Assembly: GCF_947503385.1 (NCBI RefSeq)
Contig: NZ_CANNDO010000002.1
Span: 682,001 to 746,000 of the forward strand
Reading direction: 5' to 3'
Length of the DNA stretch: 64,000 nucleotides
DNA from: an uncultured Tateyamaria sp.
GTDB taxonomy: Bacteria; Pseudomonadota; Alphaproteobacteria; Rhodobacterales; Rhodobacteraceae
Position numbers and translations under genes: made by a program. The notes beneath the pieces were generated by a model that saw only the letters and a list, made by a program, of their open reading frames with translations, was not told the origin of the DNA and did no database searches. Position 1 is the stretch's first letter; each line of letters starts with the position of its first letter. Positions 45,179 to 56,061 of this stretch are shown here, piece by piece.

Positions 45179-45613
45179 ATGTTGCCGCCGAACCCGACTG
45201 CACATCAAGTCTCCGAGCACTTGCTCGATTTGACAGGCCATGCACTGATGAGTGGCGACCTGTCCGCCTTTGCGGACGCGATCACCTTTCCCTACGAGCT
45301 TGAGACCAGCAACAGCAAACGGCTGTACCACGCGCTCGACGAATTTGAGGAAGTTTTTCAAGCGGTTCATGAGCATCTCAAACAGATGCGCGTGACCATC
45401 CTTGCCCGTCATTGCGTGGCGGCTGCGTTTCGCAATCCGGATGAAATCGTGGCGACGCATGAAACGCGACTGATCAGCGATGGCCTGCTGATCGAAGATC
45501 CGTTCCCAACGCTGTCCATACTTGTGCGTACCGAATCCGGTGCGTGGAAAGTGCGAACGTCATCCTATTATGTGCCAGACGATTCGCTCTATCACTCAGC
45601 GCTCGACCGGTAG
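45179..45613 (+). CDS. NTF2/SnoaL-like hypothetical protein
   Basis: This 144-residue soluble protein may have an NTF2-like fold: an N-terminal helix pair (residues 8-40), then a beta-rich C-terminal part ending with [14 protein letters not shown]. Such a layout occurs in SnoaL-like proteins. No catalytic residues are clear. It begins with ATG after an AT-rich leader that lacks a clear ribosome site. Its end overlaps the convergent cmk gene by 18 bp. Confidence 0.7.
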   Translation: MLPPNPTAHQVSEHLLDLTGHALMSGDLSAFADAITFPYELETSNSKRLYHALDEFEEVFQAVHEHLKQMRVTILARHCVAAAFRNPDEIVATHETRLISDGLLIEDPFPTLSILVRTESGAWKVRTSSYYVPDDSLYHSALDR

Positions 45614-46237
45614 CCCCCGCGCTGCGCGGGCCTGTGCCACGATGTCGATGGCAGCGGCCACGGCGTCCGTGATGCTCATGTCTGAGGTGTCCAGCACATG
45701 CGCGTCGTCCGCCGGGCGCATCGGGGCTGCGGCCCGTTCCGCATCGCGGGCATCGCGGGCACGTACATCCCGCAACACCGTCTCAAGCGTGGTGTCATCA
45801 CCACGGGCCAGCAATTCGGCGTGGCGGCGCGCGGCGCGCACTGTGTCCGAGGCCGTGACGAACAGCTTGGCCTCCGCCTGCGGGCAAATCACCGTGCAGA
45901 TGTCGCGCCCGTCCAGCACCGCGCCCCCGGCGCGCCGGGCAAAGGCGCGCTGAAAATCCAGCAACGCGGCGCGCACTTCTGGCATCACCGCCACCTTGCT
46001 GGCGGCTTGTGCCACTTGGGCTGTGCGCAGGTCATCCCGTTCCAGCGCGTCCGGGACAAGTGCCCGCGCGGCCTTGATCGGGTCTGCGCCGTCCAGCGTC
46101 TGCGCGCCCACCGCGCGGTACAAAAGACCCGTGTCGAGATGCGCCAGCCCGAACCGCTGCGCCAGTGCGCGCGACACGGTGCCCTTTCCGGCGGCGGCAG
46201 GCCCGTCAATGGCCACGGTGAACGGTGCGGTCGACAT
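45596..46237 (-). CDS. cmk: Cytidylate kinase
   Basis: This 213-residue nucleoside monophosphate kinase begins with [18 protein letters not shown], the Cmk P-loop, and contains [11 protein letters not shown] and [21 protein letters not shown], both family hallmarks. It phosphorylates CMP and dCMP. It lies 3 bp after aroA in the same operon, a common arrangement in alphaproteobacteria. Confidence 0.95.
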   Translation of the reverse strand: MSTAPFTVAIDGPAAAGKGTVSRALAQRFGLAHLDTGLLYRAVGAQTLDGADPIKAARALVPDALERDDLRTAQVAQAASKVAVMPEVRAALLDFQRAFARRAGGAVLDGRDICTVICPQAEAKLFVTASDTVRAARRHAELLARGDDTTLETVLRDVRARDARDAERAAAPMRPADDAHVLDTSDMSITDAVAAAIDIVAQARAARGLPVER

Positions 46238-46240
46238 CGC

Positions 46241-47593
46241 TCAGGCGTTGTCCCGGCGCACCTGCGCGCCCAGCCCGCCCATCAGCGGCTCAAAGATCGG
46301 AAAGGACGTGGCGATGGGGCCGCCATCATCGACCGACATGGGTTTGGCCGTGGCCATCCCCATAACAAGGAACGACATAGCGATGCGGTGGTCCAAATGG
46401 CTCGCCGCCGTGGCCCCGCCGGGCACATTGCCGTGCCCCAGCCCTGTGACTATCCACCAATCGGGGCCATCCTCAACCGTAACACCGGCGGCGCGCAGGC
46501 CCGTGGCCATCGCATCAATGCGGTCGCTTTCCTTGACGCGCAGCTCCTTGACCCCCGGCATATGCGTCTGGCCACTGGCAAAGCAAGCCACGACCGACAG
46601 CACCGGGTATTCGTCAATCATGCTCGCCGCCCGTTCCGCTGGCACTTCGATGCCCGTTAGGTCCGGGGAAAAGCGGGCGCGCAGGTCCGCCACAGGCTCG
46701 CCGCCCTCTTCGCGCATGTTCTCATATTGCAGGTCCGCGCCCATCTCGCGCAGCGTGGCAAACAGCCCCGCCCGCGTCGGGTTCAGCCCGATATTGGGCA
46801 CCAGCACATCCGATCCGGGCACGATCAGCGCCGCACAGACAGGAAACGCCGCCGAGGATGGGTCGCGCGGCACAACAATGTGCTGCGGTTTCAACTCGGG
46901 CTGACCTTTCAGTGTGATCACCCGGCCTTCGTCGGTCTCTTCGGTGCGGATGTCCGCGCCGAAACCCGCCATCATACGTTCGGTGTGATCGCGCGTCGCC
47001 TCCGCTTCGATGACAACCGTCTCGCCGGGCGCGTTCAGCCCCGCAAACAGCACTGCCGACTTAACCTGCGCCGACGGCACCGGAACCGTATAGCGCACCG
47101 GCACCGGGTCCGCCGCGCCGACAATGGTCATCGGCAACCGCCCCTGCGCGCGCCCCACGGCCTGCGCGCCAAACAGCGCCAGCGGGTCCGTGACCCGCGC
47201 CATCGGGCGCTTGTTCAGGCTCGCATCACCGGTAAAGGTCGCAGTGATGGGCGCGGTCGCCATCGCCCCCATGATCAGCCGCACGCCCGTGCCCGAATTG
47301 CCGCAATCAATCACTTGATCCGGCTCGGCAAAGCCGCCGACACCCACACCATGGATCGACCAGTTGCCACCGCCATGGTTGATCACCTCGGCGCCAAAGG
47401 CCTGCATGGCCTTGCCTGTGTCCAGCACATCCTGCCCTTCGAGCAGACCGGATACCGTCGTTTCCCCGACACTCAGCGCACCAAGGATCAGCGACCGGTG
47501 CGAGATCGACTTGTCGCCGGGCACCTCGGCCACGCCCGACAAGGGCCCGCAGGGCGAAGAAGTCATCGGGATCGGGGCGCCGTGGCTGGACAT
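46241..47593 (-). CDS. aroA: 3-phosphoshikimate 1-carboxyvinyltransferase, class II-like
   Basis: This 450-residue EPSP synthase has [12 protein letters not shown] (about residues 98-109), [36 protein letters not shown] and [13 protein letters not shown], all lining up with class II enzymes such as the Agrobacterium CP4 form. The residue matching Ala100 of that enzyme is Gly here. It makes EPSP in the shikimate pathway. It is followed by cmk. Confidence 0.95.
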   Translation of the reverse strand: MSSHGAPIPMTSSPCGPLSGVAEVPGDKSISHRSLILGALSVGETTVSGLLEGQDVLDTGKAMQAFGAEVINHGGGNWSIHGVGVGGFAEPDQVIDCGNSGTGVRLIMGAMATAPITATFTGDASLNKRPMARVTDPLALFGAQAVGRAQGRLPMTIVGAADPVPVRYTVPVPSAQVKSAVLFAGLNAPGETVVIEAEATRDHTERMMAGFGADIRTEETDEGRVITLKGQPELKPQHIVVPRDPSSAAFPVCAALIVPGSDVLVPNIGLNPTRAGLFATLREMGADLQYENMREEGGEPVADLRARFSPDLTGIEVPAERAASMIDEYPVLSVVACFASGQTHMPGVKELRVKESDRIDAMATGLRAAGVTVEDGPDWWIVTGLGHGNVPGGATAASHLDHRIAMSFLVMGMATAKPMSVDDGGPIATSFPIFEPLMGGLGAQVRRDNA

Positions 47594-47659
47594 GTTTGGC
47601 CTCGCAAGAATTCAGTCGCGCGCACACCTACCGCCCGCGCAGCCCAGCGTCCAGAGCCG

Positions 47660-48787
47660 CTATAGCACCTGATCGACCACACGCTTGAGCCGCGCCACCG
47701 TGCCGTCCACATCATACAGCTTGTCCAAACCAAACAGGCCCAGCCGGAAGGTTCGGAAATCCGCAGGCTCATCACATTGGAGCGGCACGCCCGCCGCGAT
47801 CTGCATCCCTTCGGCCGCGAACCGCTTGCCGGTCTGGATGTCGGGATCCGCCGTGTAGCTGACCACAACGCCCGGCGCACCAAACCCGTCGGCGGCGACC
47901 GACACGACGCCTTTGCCCGCCAGCATCGCGCGCACCGCATCACCCAGCGCCCATTGGGCATCCTTGAGCCGGTCAAAGCCGTATTCCTGCGTCTCTTTCA
48001 TCGTGTCGCGGAAATCGCGCAGCGCGTCCGTGGGCATGGTCGCGTGGTACGCGTGTCCGCCGCCCTCATAGGCCGCCATGATCTGGTGCCACTTCTTGAG
48101 GTCGATGGCGAAACTGTCCGATGTCGTCTCGTCCATGCGCGCCACAGCGCGCGCCGACAGCATCACAAGGCCCGCACAAGGCGAGGCGCTCCAGCCCTTT
48201 TGCGGGGCCGAGATCAGCACATCGACCCCAAGTGCGCGCATATCGATCCACGCACAGCCCGACGCGATGCAATCCAGCACCATCAACGCACCCACCTCAT
48301 GTGCGGCGGCGGCCATCTGCGCCACATAGGCATCCGGCAGGATCACCCCGGCGCTGGTCTCTACATGCGGGGCAAAGACCACTTGCGGTTTTTGCTCGCG
48401 GATCGTGGCCACCACATCCTCGATCGGTGCGGGCGCAAAGGGGGACGGGGACGCGTTGCCCACCTGCCGCGCCTTCAGCACCGTAGTGTTGCCAGTCAGC
48501 CCGCCGGTCTCGAAGATCTGCGACCACCGGTAGGAAAACCACCCGTTCCGCACCACCAACACCTCTGCGTCACGGCCAAACTGACGTGCGACAGCCTCCA
48601 TTCCGAACGTGCCACCGCCGGGCACCACCACAACGGCATCCGCTGCGTAGACGTCTTTCAGCATGGACGAAATGTCGTTCATCACGCCTTGGAACGCTGC
48701 GCTCATATGGTTCAGCGACCGGTCCGTGAATACGACCGAAAACTCTTCGAGCCCCTGCGGGTCGACGGTATCAAGCAATGCTGCCAT
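47660..48787 (-). CDS. Class V aminotransferase (alanine-glyoxylate type family)
   Basis: This 375-residue PLP enzyme has a Lys in SAPQKGWSASPCAG as the likely Schiff-base residue. VVVPGGGTFGMEAVAR near residue 52 and APHVETSAGVILPD near 138 line the cofactor site. The family contains alanine-glyoxylate, serine-pyruvate and phosphonoacetaldehyde-forming transaminases; the exact substrate is not clear. The start at 48787 follows GGAGGACACC; a longer frame reaches 48838. It is upstream of aroA on the same strand, 66 bp apart. Confidence 0.85.
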   Translation of the reverse strand: MAALLDTVDPQGLEEFSVVFTDRSLNHMSAAFQGVMNDISSMLKDVYAADAVVVVPGGGTFGMEAVARQFGRDAEVLVVRNGWFSYRWSQIFETGGLTGNTTVLKARQVGNASPSPFAPAPIEDVVATIREQKPQVVFAPHVETSAGVILPDAYVAQMAAAAHEVGALMVLDCIASGCAWIDMRALGVDVLISAPQKGWSASPCAGLVMLSARAVARMDETTSDSFAIDLKKWHQIMAAYEGGGHAYHATMPTDALRDFRDTMKETQEYGFDRLKDAQWALGDAVRAMLAGKGVVSVAADGFGAPGVVVSYTADPDIQTGKRFAAEGMQIAAGVPLQCDEPADFRTFRLGLFGLDKLYDVDGTVARLKRVVDQVL

Positions 48788-49033
48788 GGTGTCCTCCTCT
48801 TTGAGCGTTGGCTTAGCGTGCGGGGCGGGCGGCGGCAAAGTCTATGTGGGTATACAATCCGCCGGATTGTCTGCGGCGTGACGCCGATGGGAACGGTTTT
48901 TGCACCATCGGCGCAAGATGTACTTTTTCCGCCCTCTGTGCGACGCTTGCTATGGTTTGATCGGTTTACTCTTTGATGCCGCGACAGAGCGCCTGCCTGT
49001 CTCGGCAAGGACGCATTTCACGAGGGGGCCACC

Positions 49034-50023
49034 ATGCGCCTGTTATTGCTATTCCTTTTTATGCTCTCATGGCCACAAGCCGGGCACGCGCAACAGCGTT
49101 GCACCGACCATACGCAAGGCAGCACGTTTCTGGCCCCGGTGCAGTTTGACTGTGATCGCGACGCCCGGGCCTACATGCTCGAAGGGTTCGACCTGCAATT
49201 TGAAAACGGCGATCACAAACCGCACATGATCGTCGTCGCGATTGCCACCGACAATCTGAACAGGTTTCTCGAACGGTCGCGCGCCGGTGGCCGCACCTAT
49301 GCCAGACGCTCCAATGGCATGGTCGTCGGCTTCAACGACGAAAACGGCGGTGATCGGTTTTCCGCAACCGTATCGGCAAGCTCGATGAACAATTGGGCGA
49401 CTGTCGCCTACCCTGTCCACGAGGCGTTCCTGCACGGCTGTTACAGAAACTGCCAGTTGCGCGCGCCGGTCGGCTGGGGCCCGGACGACGTGGCGGTCTT
49501 GCGTGGGTTTGCCTTTTTGCGGGGCCGGACCGTGGATGACAACATCCACGAAATTTACGTGTCACTGCCCCAAAACTGCGCCGAAGGCGAGTGTGTGGTG
49601 AACACCAGCCTGCGGGACAAAAGCGGCGATGACCAGTTTTCGGCATTGGTCCAGTACAGCATCATTCCCCGTGCCATTGTCGAGGATACCCATCTGCGGC
49701 AAAGCACCGAGTTCGACAAAGAGGCGGTGCTGCGCGACCGGCGGGTCTGGTGGTTCGGGGGGCGGGATCGCGCATTTGCGATACGTGGTTTTAGTTTCAG
49801 TTTTATCGAAAGGAGCCGTTCGTCAAATTCACGGCGCACCGACCGGTTTTTGGGGCGGTTGCAGATGATCATAAACCCGCTGTTCAACGTTTTGTCCGTC
49901 ATGATGCGGGACGGCGGTGATGACAACTCGGTCAACCCAACCCGGTACAGTGTCGCATATTACGAGCTTGTGACCGGCGGGCTGCACCCGGTCGCATATC
50001 CCGAAGGGTATCCGCGCCGCTGA
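49034..50023 (+). CDS. Exported protein with internal repeats
   Basis: This 329-residue protein has a signal peptide (residues 1-19, ending GHA). The mature part shows three similar segments beginning with LEGFDLQF (about residue 49), LRGFAFLRG (about 156) and IRGFSFSF (about 248). The first two continue into a FSATV or FSALV strand. It also has several Cys, suggesting disulfides. Such repeats may form beta-sandwich, lectin-like units. No family is recognised. It stands alone; the 3' region runs into the tandem array. Confidence 0.75.
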   Translation: MRLLLLFLFMLSWPQAGHAQQRCTDHTQGSTFLAPVQFDCDRDARAYMLEGFDLQFENGDHKPHMIVVAIATDNLNRFLERSRAGGRTYARRSNGMVVGFNDENGGDRFSATVSASSMNNWATVAYPVHEAFLHGCYRNCQLRAPVGWGPDDVAVLRGFAFLRGRTVDDNIHEIYVSLPQNCAEGECVVNTSLRDKSGDDQFSALVQYSIIPRAIVEDTHLRQSTEFDKEAVLRDRRVWWFGGRDRAFAIRGFSFSFIERSRSSNSRRTDRFLGRLQMIINPLFNVLSVMMRDGGDDNSVNPTRYSVAYYELVTGGLHPVAYPEGYPRR

Positions 50024-50204
50024 CAGGGCACGGATTGTCGACAGCTACGCGCCAGCCGCCGCATCTGCGATTGGCCTGTTTGCCCGCCAAGGAACGACCG
50101 CACACGGCGCTTTCATCTCCTGCCCTCTGTGCGCTCACGGGGCGCATCGGGACGCAAACCACGCGCAGTCCTCTAACCTCTGCGCCCGGGGTCACACGCA
50201 CAGA

Positions 50205-50758
50205 CATGAACGTCACCTCAAAGCCCGACACCCGCGCCAGCGCACATGAATCCGCACCACCAGACAATCGCTCCGGCACTTTCTCCGACGGCAACAGAAC
50301 ATTCACCCAAACCCCAACACCCGCACCAGCGCACACAATGCCACAACGCCAGACAATCGCTCAGGCACTTTCTCCGACGGCAACAGGACATTCACCCAAA
50401 GCCCGGCACCGTGCCAGCGCACACAAAGCCACAACGCCAGACAATCGCTCAGACGCTGTCTCCCACGGCAACAGGACGCTCACCCAAAGCCCGGCACCCG
50501 CACCAGCGCACACAAAGCTCCACCCCCAAACAATCGCTCAGGCGCTGTCTCCCACGGCAACAGGACGCTCACCCAAAGCCCGGCACCCGCACCAGCGCAC
50601 ACAAAGCTCCATCCCCAGACAATCGCTCAGGCGCTGTCTCCCACGGCAACAGGACGCTCGCGCAAAGCCCGGCACCCGCATCAGCGCACACAAAGCCACA
50701 ACGCCAGACAATCGCTCAGGCACTTTCTCCGACGGCAACAGGACGCTCGCCTGTCACA
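50205..50758. repeat. 89-bp tandem repeat array, about six copies
   Basis: The decamer acaatcgctc recurs at 50264, 50353, 50441, 50530, 50619 and 50708, giving spacings of 89, 88, 89, 89 and 89 bp. Whole units are alike. A weaker unit extends left to about 50205. The last copy contains the 3' end of the diguanylate cyclase gene (minus strand). Copies 1, 2 and 6 share actttctccgacgg; copies 3-5 share gctgtctcccacgg. The period is not a multiple of three. Confidence 0.92.
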
Positions 50759-51453
50759 GGAAACATCCGCACCTGATTGCGCCCCCCGCTCTTGGCACGG
50801 TACAGCGCGTCATCCGCGCGCTGAATGGCCACCTCGATATGGTCCGTCGCCGCCTTGAGCGACCCACCGATAGAGACCGTGACGCCAAGCGTCGTGCCCG
50901 CCTCATCAATCGGGCTGTTGGCCACACGCGCGCGCAAACGCTCCGCCATGGCGGCACCCACATCGTGATCCGCATCCGCGAGAAAGACCACAAACTCCTC
51001 CCCACCAAACCGGCACACGATGTCATTGGACCGCACCGTTTCCTGCAACAGCTGCGCCACATGCGAAATGACCCGGTCCCCGGTCAGATGCCCATAGGTG
51101 TCATTCACCCGCTTGAAAAAATCGATATCGATCATCAGCGAGATTCCATAGGCTTCGGGTTCCTGCGCCATCCGCGTGAAAAAGAAATCGCGCGTGGCCA
51201 CATCCGTCAGCCTGTCCCGCTCCACCAGCCGCCGCAATTCCTCGGACAGACGGACATTTTCGCGGATCTTGGCCCCCACGAACACACAAGTGGGAAAGGA
51301 CACCAACGTCACGATGATGATCGTGCCCGGCACCGTGCGGGACAGAATCGCGTCCGGGAAAATCAGGTAGTTCAGGGCCACCGCACACACCATCGAAATC
51401 ACGGTCACAACGACCGAGAACATGACGACATCCCTGACACTTTCAATTTTCAC
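50716..51453 (-). CDS. Membrane-bound diguanylate cyclase
   Basis: This 245-residue protein has two hydrophobic segments (about residues 10-31 and 42-60) and a GGDEF domain with the active motif GGEEF at 150-154. The allosteric I-site RSND lies at 141-144, five residues before, as usual. It should make cyclic di-GMP and be product-inhibited. The last residues, ERPVAVGESA, are encoded by the final unit of the tandem array, and the array forms its 3' flank. Confidence 0.92.
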   Translation of the reverse strand: MKIESVRDVVMFSVVVTVISMVCAVALNYLIFPDAILSRTVPGTIIIVTLVSFPTCVFVGAKIRENVRLSEELRRLVERDRLTDVATRDFFFTRMAQEPEAYGISLMIDIDFFKRVNDTYGHLTGDRVISHVAQLLQETVRSNDIVCRFGGEEFVVFLADADHDVGAAMAERLRARVANSPIDEAGTTLGVTVSIGGSLKAATDHIEVAIQRADDALYRAKSGGRNQVRMFPVTGERPVAVGESA

Positions 51454-51508
51454 ATATCACCCGATGCGCTGCTGGCCGACCTTGTAACGCAAGCGTCTGA
51501 CCCAAAGG

Positions 51509-51976
51509 TTAACCGCCCCCCTGCAAGGGCCCGGGACGACGCTCTTCACTCAAAAGCACATTCGCCTCCACCTCACCCGCGCCGGGCAGTGTCATAATCC
51601 GCCGCCGCAACACGCGCTCGAAATCCGGCAAATCACGCGCCACGACACGCAGCCGGTAATCGTACAGCCCCAGCACATGTTCCACCGTCTGCACCTCCGG
51701 AATGGCCCCCACGGCGCGTTCGAAATCCTCAAGGCTCACCCGCCCCTTGGTGGCCAGCTTCACCCCCAGAAACACCGTCACACCAAATCCAAGCCGCTCG
51801 CGGTCCAGCACCAGCCGCTGGCCCTTGATCACACCGGCCTCCCGCAACCGCCTGATCCGCCGCCACGCCGCAGGCTGCGACAGCCCACAGGCCCGGCCCA
51901 CAGCCCCGGCCCCCTGCCCCGCATCCTGCGCAAGCAGCGTCAGGATCGCACGGTCGGTGTCGTCAATCTCGATCAC
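51509..51976 (-). CDS. Lrp/AsnC-family regulator
   Basis: This 155-residue regulator has an N-terminal helix-turn-helix (about residues 20-45, GLSQPAAWRRIRRLREAGVIKG) and a C-terminal RAM domain that binds an amino acid. It overlaps the next upstream regulator by 4 bp (51973-51976). The pair is divergent from ilvC and may respond to leucine or another branched-chain signal. Identity of the ligand is unknown. Confidence 0.9.
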   Translation of the reverse strand: MIEIDDTDRAILTLLAQDAGQGAGAVGRACGLSQPAAWRRIRRLREAGVIKGQRLVLDRERLGFGVTVFLGVKLATKGRVSLEDFERAVGAIPEVQTVEHVLGLYDYRLRVVARDLPDFERVLRRRIMTLPGAGEVEANVLLSEERRPGPLQGGG

Positions 51977-52428
51977 AACGGCAGCGCCTCATCACTCTTG
52001 ATCCGCGCCACCTGCATCAATGCCTCGATATCCGCGATATGTGGCAGGGTCAGGATGCGACTGCGGTAAAGGTGCTGATAATGCCCCATGTCCCGCGCAA
52101 TCACCGACAGGCGCACATCGACACGGCCCAGAAACGTCTGGATCTCGATCACCTCGGGCACGTCGCGTGCGGCGGCGATAAAGGCATCAAACGCCCCGCC
52201 CTGCGTCTTGTCCAGCGTCACGCGCAGGCTCACCTCCACCGCATAGCCCAATGCGGCCCAGTCGATCACCGCCTGTACGCCCTTCACCAGCCCCGCGTCC
52301 CGCAGCTTGGCCTGACGGCGCGCCAACTGCCCCGCGCTGACGCGCGCCCGTTCGGCCAGTTCCGCAGGCCCCAGCGTCGGGTCAGCCTGCCATTGCCGCA
52401 AAATTCGTCTGTCCACATCATCCAGCAT
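51973..52428 (-). CDS. Second Lrp/AsnC-family regulator
   Basis: This 151-residue regulator has MLDDVDRRILRQWQADPTLG as its N-terminus, an AsnC-type helix-turn-helix (about residues 20-50) and a RAM-like C-terminal half. The start at 52428 is chosen for family length; the frame continues open over ilvC antisense. It is the first gene of the pair and faces ilvC. The recognition helix is atypical: AGQLARRQAKLRDAGLVKG. Confidence 0.87.
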   Translation of the reverse strand: MLDDVDRRILRQWQADPTLGPAELAERARVSAGQLARRQAKLRDAGLVKGVQAVIDWAALGYAVEVSLRVTLDKTQGGAFDAFIAAARDVPEVIEIQTFLGRVDVRLSVIARDMGHYQHLYRSRILTLPHIADIEALMQVARIKSDEALPL

Positions 52429-52461
52429 GATTTCACCGCATATCGCCTGAATGACGAATGA

Positions 52462-53583
<1,122 letters not shown>

Positions 53584-53602
53584 TCCCCACCAGGGACAGT
53601 GA

Positions 53603-53635
53603 ACGGAGCGCCCGGATCGGGCGCTCCGTTTTTTT
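53603..53635 (+). terminator. Rho-independent terminator of ilvC
   Basis: An 11-bp stem (acggagcgccc, 53603-53613, with 53619-53629) with a 5-base loop is followed by seven or more T, 19 bp after the stop. Confidence 0.95.
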
Positions 53636-53803
53636 GTGCAAGGGCTGCGCCCTGTGGCCCGTCGCGGGGACATGCAGGCACCGCCCTGCGCGCCTGCCTC
53701 TGGAACGTTTCTCTCGCCCCTTGCGCTGCGCGGCGTTGCGTTGTCCGGTCCCGATGCAGTAGCTTTGGCACATCGCCTCATCACCGCAAAAGGACACCGG
53801 CCC

Positions 53804-54220
53804 ATGATTTCCTACGTCACTGTCGGGGCGGACGACATCGCCCGTGCCAAACGGTTTTACGCAGCCTTCCTGCCAGCCCTCGGCTACGGCTTGGAAGAGG
53901 GTGCCGAAGGGCTCAGCTACGCCCTGCCGGTCGAAGCGGGTCAGCGCCCTGTTTTGCCGGATTTTTATGTCAAACCCACCTTTGACGGTCGTCCCGCCTC
54001 TGCCGGGAACGGGTCGATGGTCGCCTTTGAGGCGCGCACCCAGCAGCAGGTCCGCGACCTGCACGCCGCAGCGCTGGCCGCCGGTGGCACAGACGAAGGC
54101 CAGCCCGGATTTCGCGCCGCCTATGGGCCGCATTTCTTTGTCAGCTACCTGCGCGACCCCCAAGGCAACAAGATTGCCCTGTATTCCAGCGACCCCAACG
54201 AACCCGGACGCGACGGGTAA
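53804..54220 (+). CDS. VOC-family (glyoxalase-like) protein
   Basis: This 138-residue protein has a VOC fold with VTVGADDIARAKRFYAAFL at the N-terminus and FFVSYLRDPQGNKIALYSS at the C-terminus. The first metal-binding His position is not clear, so it may lack glyoxalase activity. The start at 53804 (MISYVTVG) is family-like; the frame extends upstream to 53636. It stands alone. Confidence 0.85.
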   Translation: MISYVTVGADDIARAKRFYAAFLPALGYGLEEGAEGLSYALPVEAGQRPVLPDFYVKPTFDGRPASAGNGSMVAFEARTQQQVRDLHAAALAAGGTDEGQPGFRAAYGPHFFVSYLRDPQGNKIALYSSDPNEPGRDG

Positions 54221-54307
54221 CACCGCCCACCCCTGCGCCCGCCCGGCAGGTTCGGGAAATTTCACTTGCCAGCCGAACCACGTTTCCGATACGAAACATG
54301 CAGCGTT

Positions 54308-54463
54308 TGACGTTGGGAGAACCAGACAACTGGTGCCGAAGGAGCAACTGCCTCGGAAACTCTCAGGCCACAGGACCAATGTCGAACCCCAAGACTCTGG
54401 AGAGTGATGCCCCGTGCATCCGCCGAAGGGATAATGATCTCAGGCACCCAAGACAGAGGAGGC
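54308..54463 (+). ncRNA. Tandem glycine riboswitch upstream of gcvT
   Basis: Two adjacent aptamers are recognised. The first has gggagaacc and gccgaaggagcaactgcc, then ggaaactctcaggc; the second has ctctggagag, gccgaagggataatgatc and tcaggc. This order is that of the cooperative gcvT glycine riboswitch. It lies 86 bp before gcvT and should turn on the gcv operon when glycine is abundant. Confidence 0.93.
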
Positions 54464-54549
54464 ACCGACGCGCAGGCCATGTCCCGCGCGCAATGTGGTG
54501 CCGCTTGATTTGACCCAAATCTCGTCGGCTTGGAAAAGGCGAATGAGAC

Positions 54550-55674
54550 ATGTCCGACCTCAGGCAGACCCCGCTTCATGCACTCCATCTGTCCATGGGG
54601 GCCAAGATGGTGCCCTTTGCCGGATACGACATGCCCGTCCAATACGGCCTTGGCGTGATGAAAGAGCATCTTCACACCCGCGCAAAGGCGGGGCTGTTCG
54701 ACGTCAGCCACATGGGGCAGGTGATCGTGCTGGGCAACACTTTTGCGGCGGCTGCGCGCGGGCTCGAAGGGCTGATCCCCGTCGATATTCTGGGCCTCGG
54801 GCTGAACCGCCAGCGCTATGGGTTCTTTACCAACGATGCAGGCGGGATCGACGACGATCTGATGCTGGCCAATCGCGGCGATCACGTCTTTGTCGTGGTC
54901 AACGCGGCCTGCAAAACGGCGGACATCGCGCGCATGAAGGCCGCGCTGGAACCTGCTGTTACAGTGACGGAAATCACGGACCGTGCGCTGCTGGCCCTTC
55001 AGGGGCCTGCCTCTGAACAGGTGCTGGCGACGCTTGATGCGCGCGCCGCCCACATGGCCTTTATGGACGTGGCCACGCTGTCGCTGAACGGGGTCGAGGC
55101 GTGGGTGTCCCGCTCGGGCTACACCGGCGAGGACGGCTACGAAATTTCGGTCCCCGCCGACGCAGCCGAGGCGCTGGCCCGCACCCTGCTCGACCACCCG
55201 GATGTCGAAGCCATCGGGCTGGGCGCACGCGACTCGCTGCGGCTCGAGGCGGGGCTGTGCCTTTATGGGCACGACATCGACACCACCACCTCCCCGGTCG
55301 AGGCCGGGCTGACATGGGCCATCCAAAAAACCCGCCGCGGCGGAGGCGACCGGTCCGGAGGCTTCCCCGGTTCCGCAAAAATCCTGCACCAGATCGAAAA
55401 CGGCGCCAGCCGCAAACGCGTGGGGCTGCTGCCCGAAGGGCGTGCGCCCATGCGCGACTCTGTGCCGCTGTTCGATGCCGAAGACAGCGCCGACCCCATC
55501 GGCACCATCACATCCGGCGGCTTTGGCCCCACGGTCGGCGGCCCAGTCGCCATGGGCTATGTCGCCACGCAGCACGCCACAGCCGGCACCACGCTCTATG
55601 GCGAATTGCGCGGCAAACGCCTGCCGCTGACCGTCACAAAACTGCCGTTCACACCCGCCAATTTCAAACGATAA
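54550..55674 (+). CDS. gcvT: Glycine cleavage system aminomethyltransferase (T protein)
   Basis: This 374-residue protein has [29 protein letters not shown] and [12 protein letters not shown], all GcvT hallmarks. It transfers the methylene group from lipoate-bound aminomethyl to tetrahydrofolate, releasing ammonia. It is first in the gcvT-gcvH-gcvP operon under the glycine riboswitch. Confidence 0.96.
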   Translation: MSDLRQTPLHALHLSMGAKMVPFAGYDMPVQYGLGVMKEHLHTRAKAGLFDVSHMGQVIVLGNTFAAAARGLEGLIPVDILGLGLNRQRYGFFTNDAGGIDDDLMLANRGDHVFVVVNAACKTADIARMKAALEPAVTVTEITDRALLALQGPASEQVLATLDARAAHMAFMDVATLSLNGVEAWVSRSGYTGEDGYEISVPADAAEALARTLLDHPDVEAIGLGARDSLRLEAGLCLYGHDIDTTTSPVEAGLTWAIQKTRRGGGDRSGGFPGSAKILHQIENGASRKRVGLLPEGRAPMRDSVPLFDAEDSADPIGTITSGGFGPTVGGPVAMGYVATQHATAGTTLYGELRGKRLPLTVTKLPFTPANFKR

Positions 55675-55691
55675 ACCAGAGAGGGAAACCA

Positions 55692-56051
55692 ATGAAATAC
55701 ACCGAAGAACACGAATGGCTGCGCGCCGACGGGGATGTCTACGTGGTGGGCATCACCGAACACGCCACCACACAGCTGGGCGATCTGGTTTTTGTCGAAC
55801 TCCCCGATGTGGGCGCAAGCGTCAGCAAGGACGATGAGATCGTCGTGATCGAAAGCGTAAAGGCCGCCTCGGACATCATGGCCCCCGTCGATGGTGAAAT
55901 CACCGAGGTGAACACCGACCTTGCCGACGACCCCAGCCTCGCCAACAGCGATCCGCTGGGCAAGGGCTGGTTTTTCAAGATCAAGCCATCCGACACCTCC
56001 CAACTGGACGGCCTGATGGACGAAGCCGCCTATAACGCACTGATCGGCTGA
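55692..56051 (+). CDS. gcvH: Glycine cleavage system H protein
   Basis: This 119-residue lipoyl carrier has Lys57 in [12 protein letters not shown] as the lipoylation site. The N-terminus [10 protein letters not shown] is typical. It shuttles the aminomethyl group between GcvP, GcvT and the L protein. A gagggaaacc ribosome site precedes it and gcvP follows after 10 bp. Confidence 0.97.
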   Translation: MKYTEEHEWLRADGDVYVVGITEHATTQLGDLVFVELPDVGASVSKDDEIVVIESVKAASDIMAPVDGEITEVNTDLADDPSLANSDPLGKGWFFKIKPSDTSQLDGLMDEAAYNALIG

Positions 56052-56061
56052 GGAACGCACC

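Noticed and set aside
50205-50758. CRISPR array
   Set aside because: Units are contiguous without variable spacers and derive from a gene end; no cas genes nearby.
50035-51597. Long plus-strand frame over the tandem repeats and the cyclase gene
   Set aside because: It lies antisense to a clear GGDEF gene, and the repeat period of 89 bp shifts the frame with every unit.
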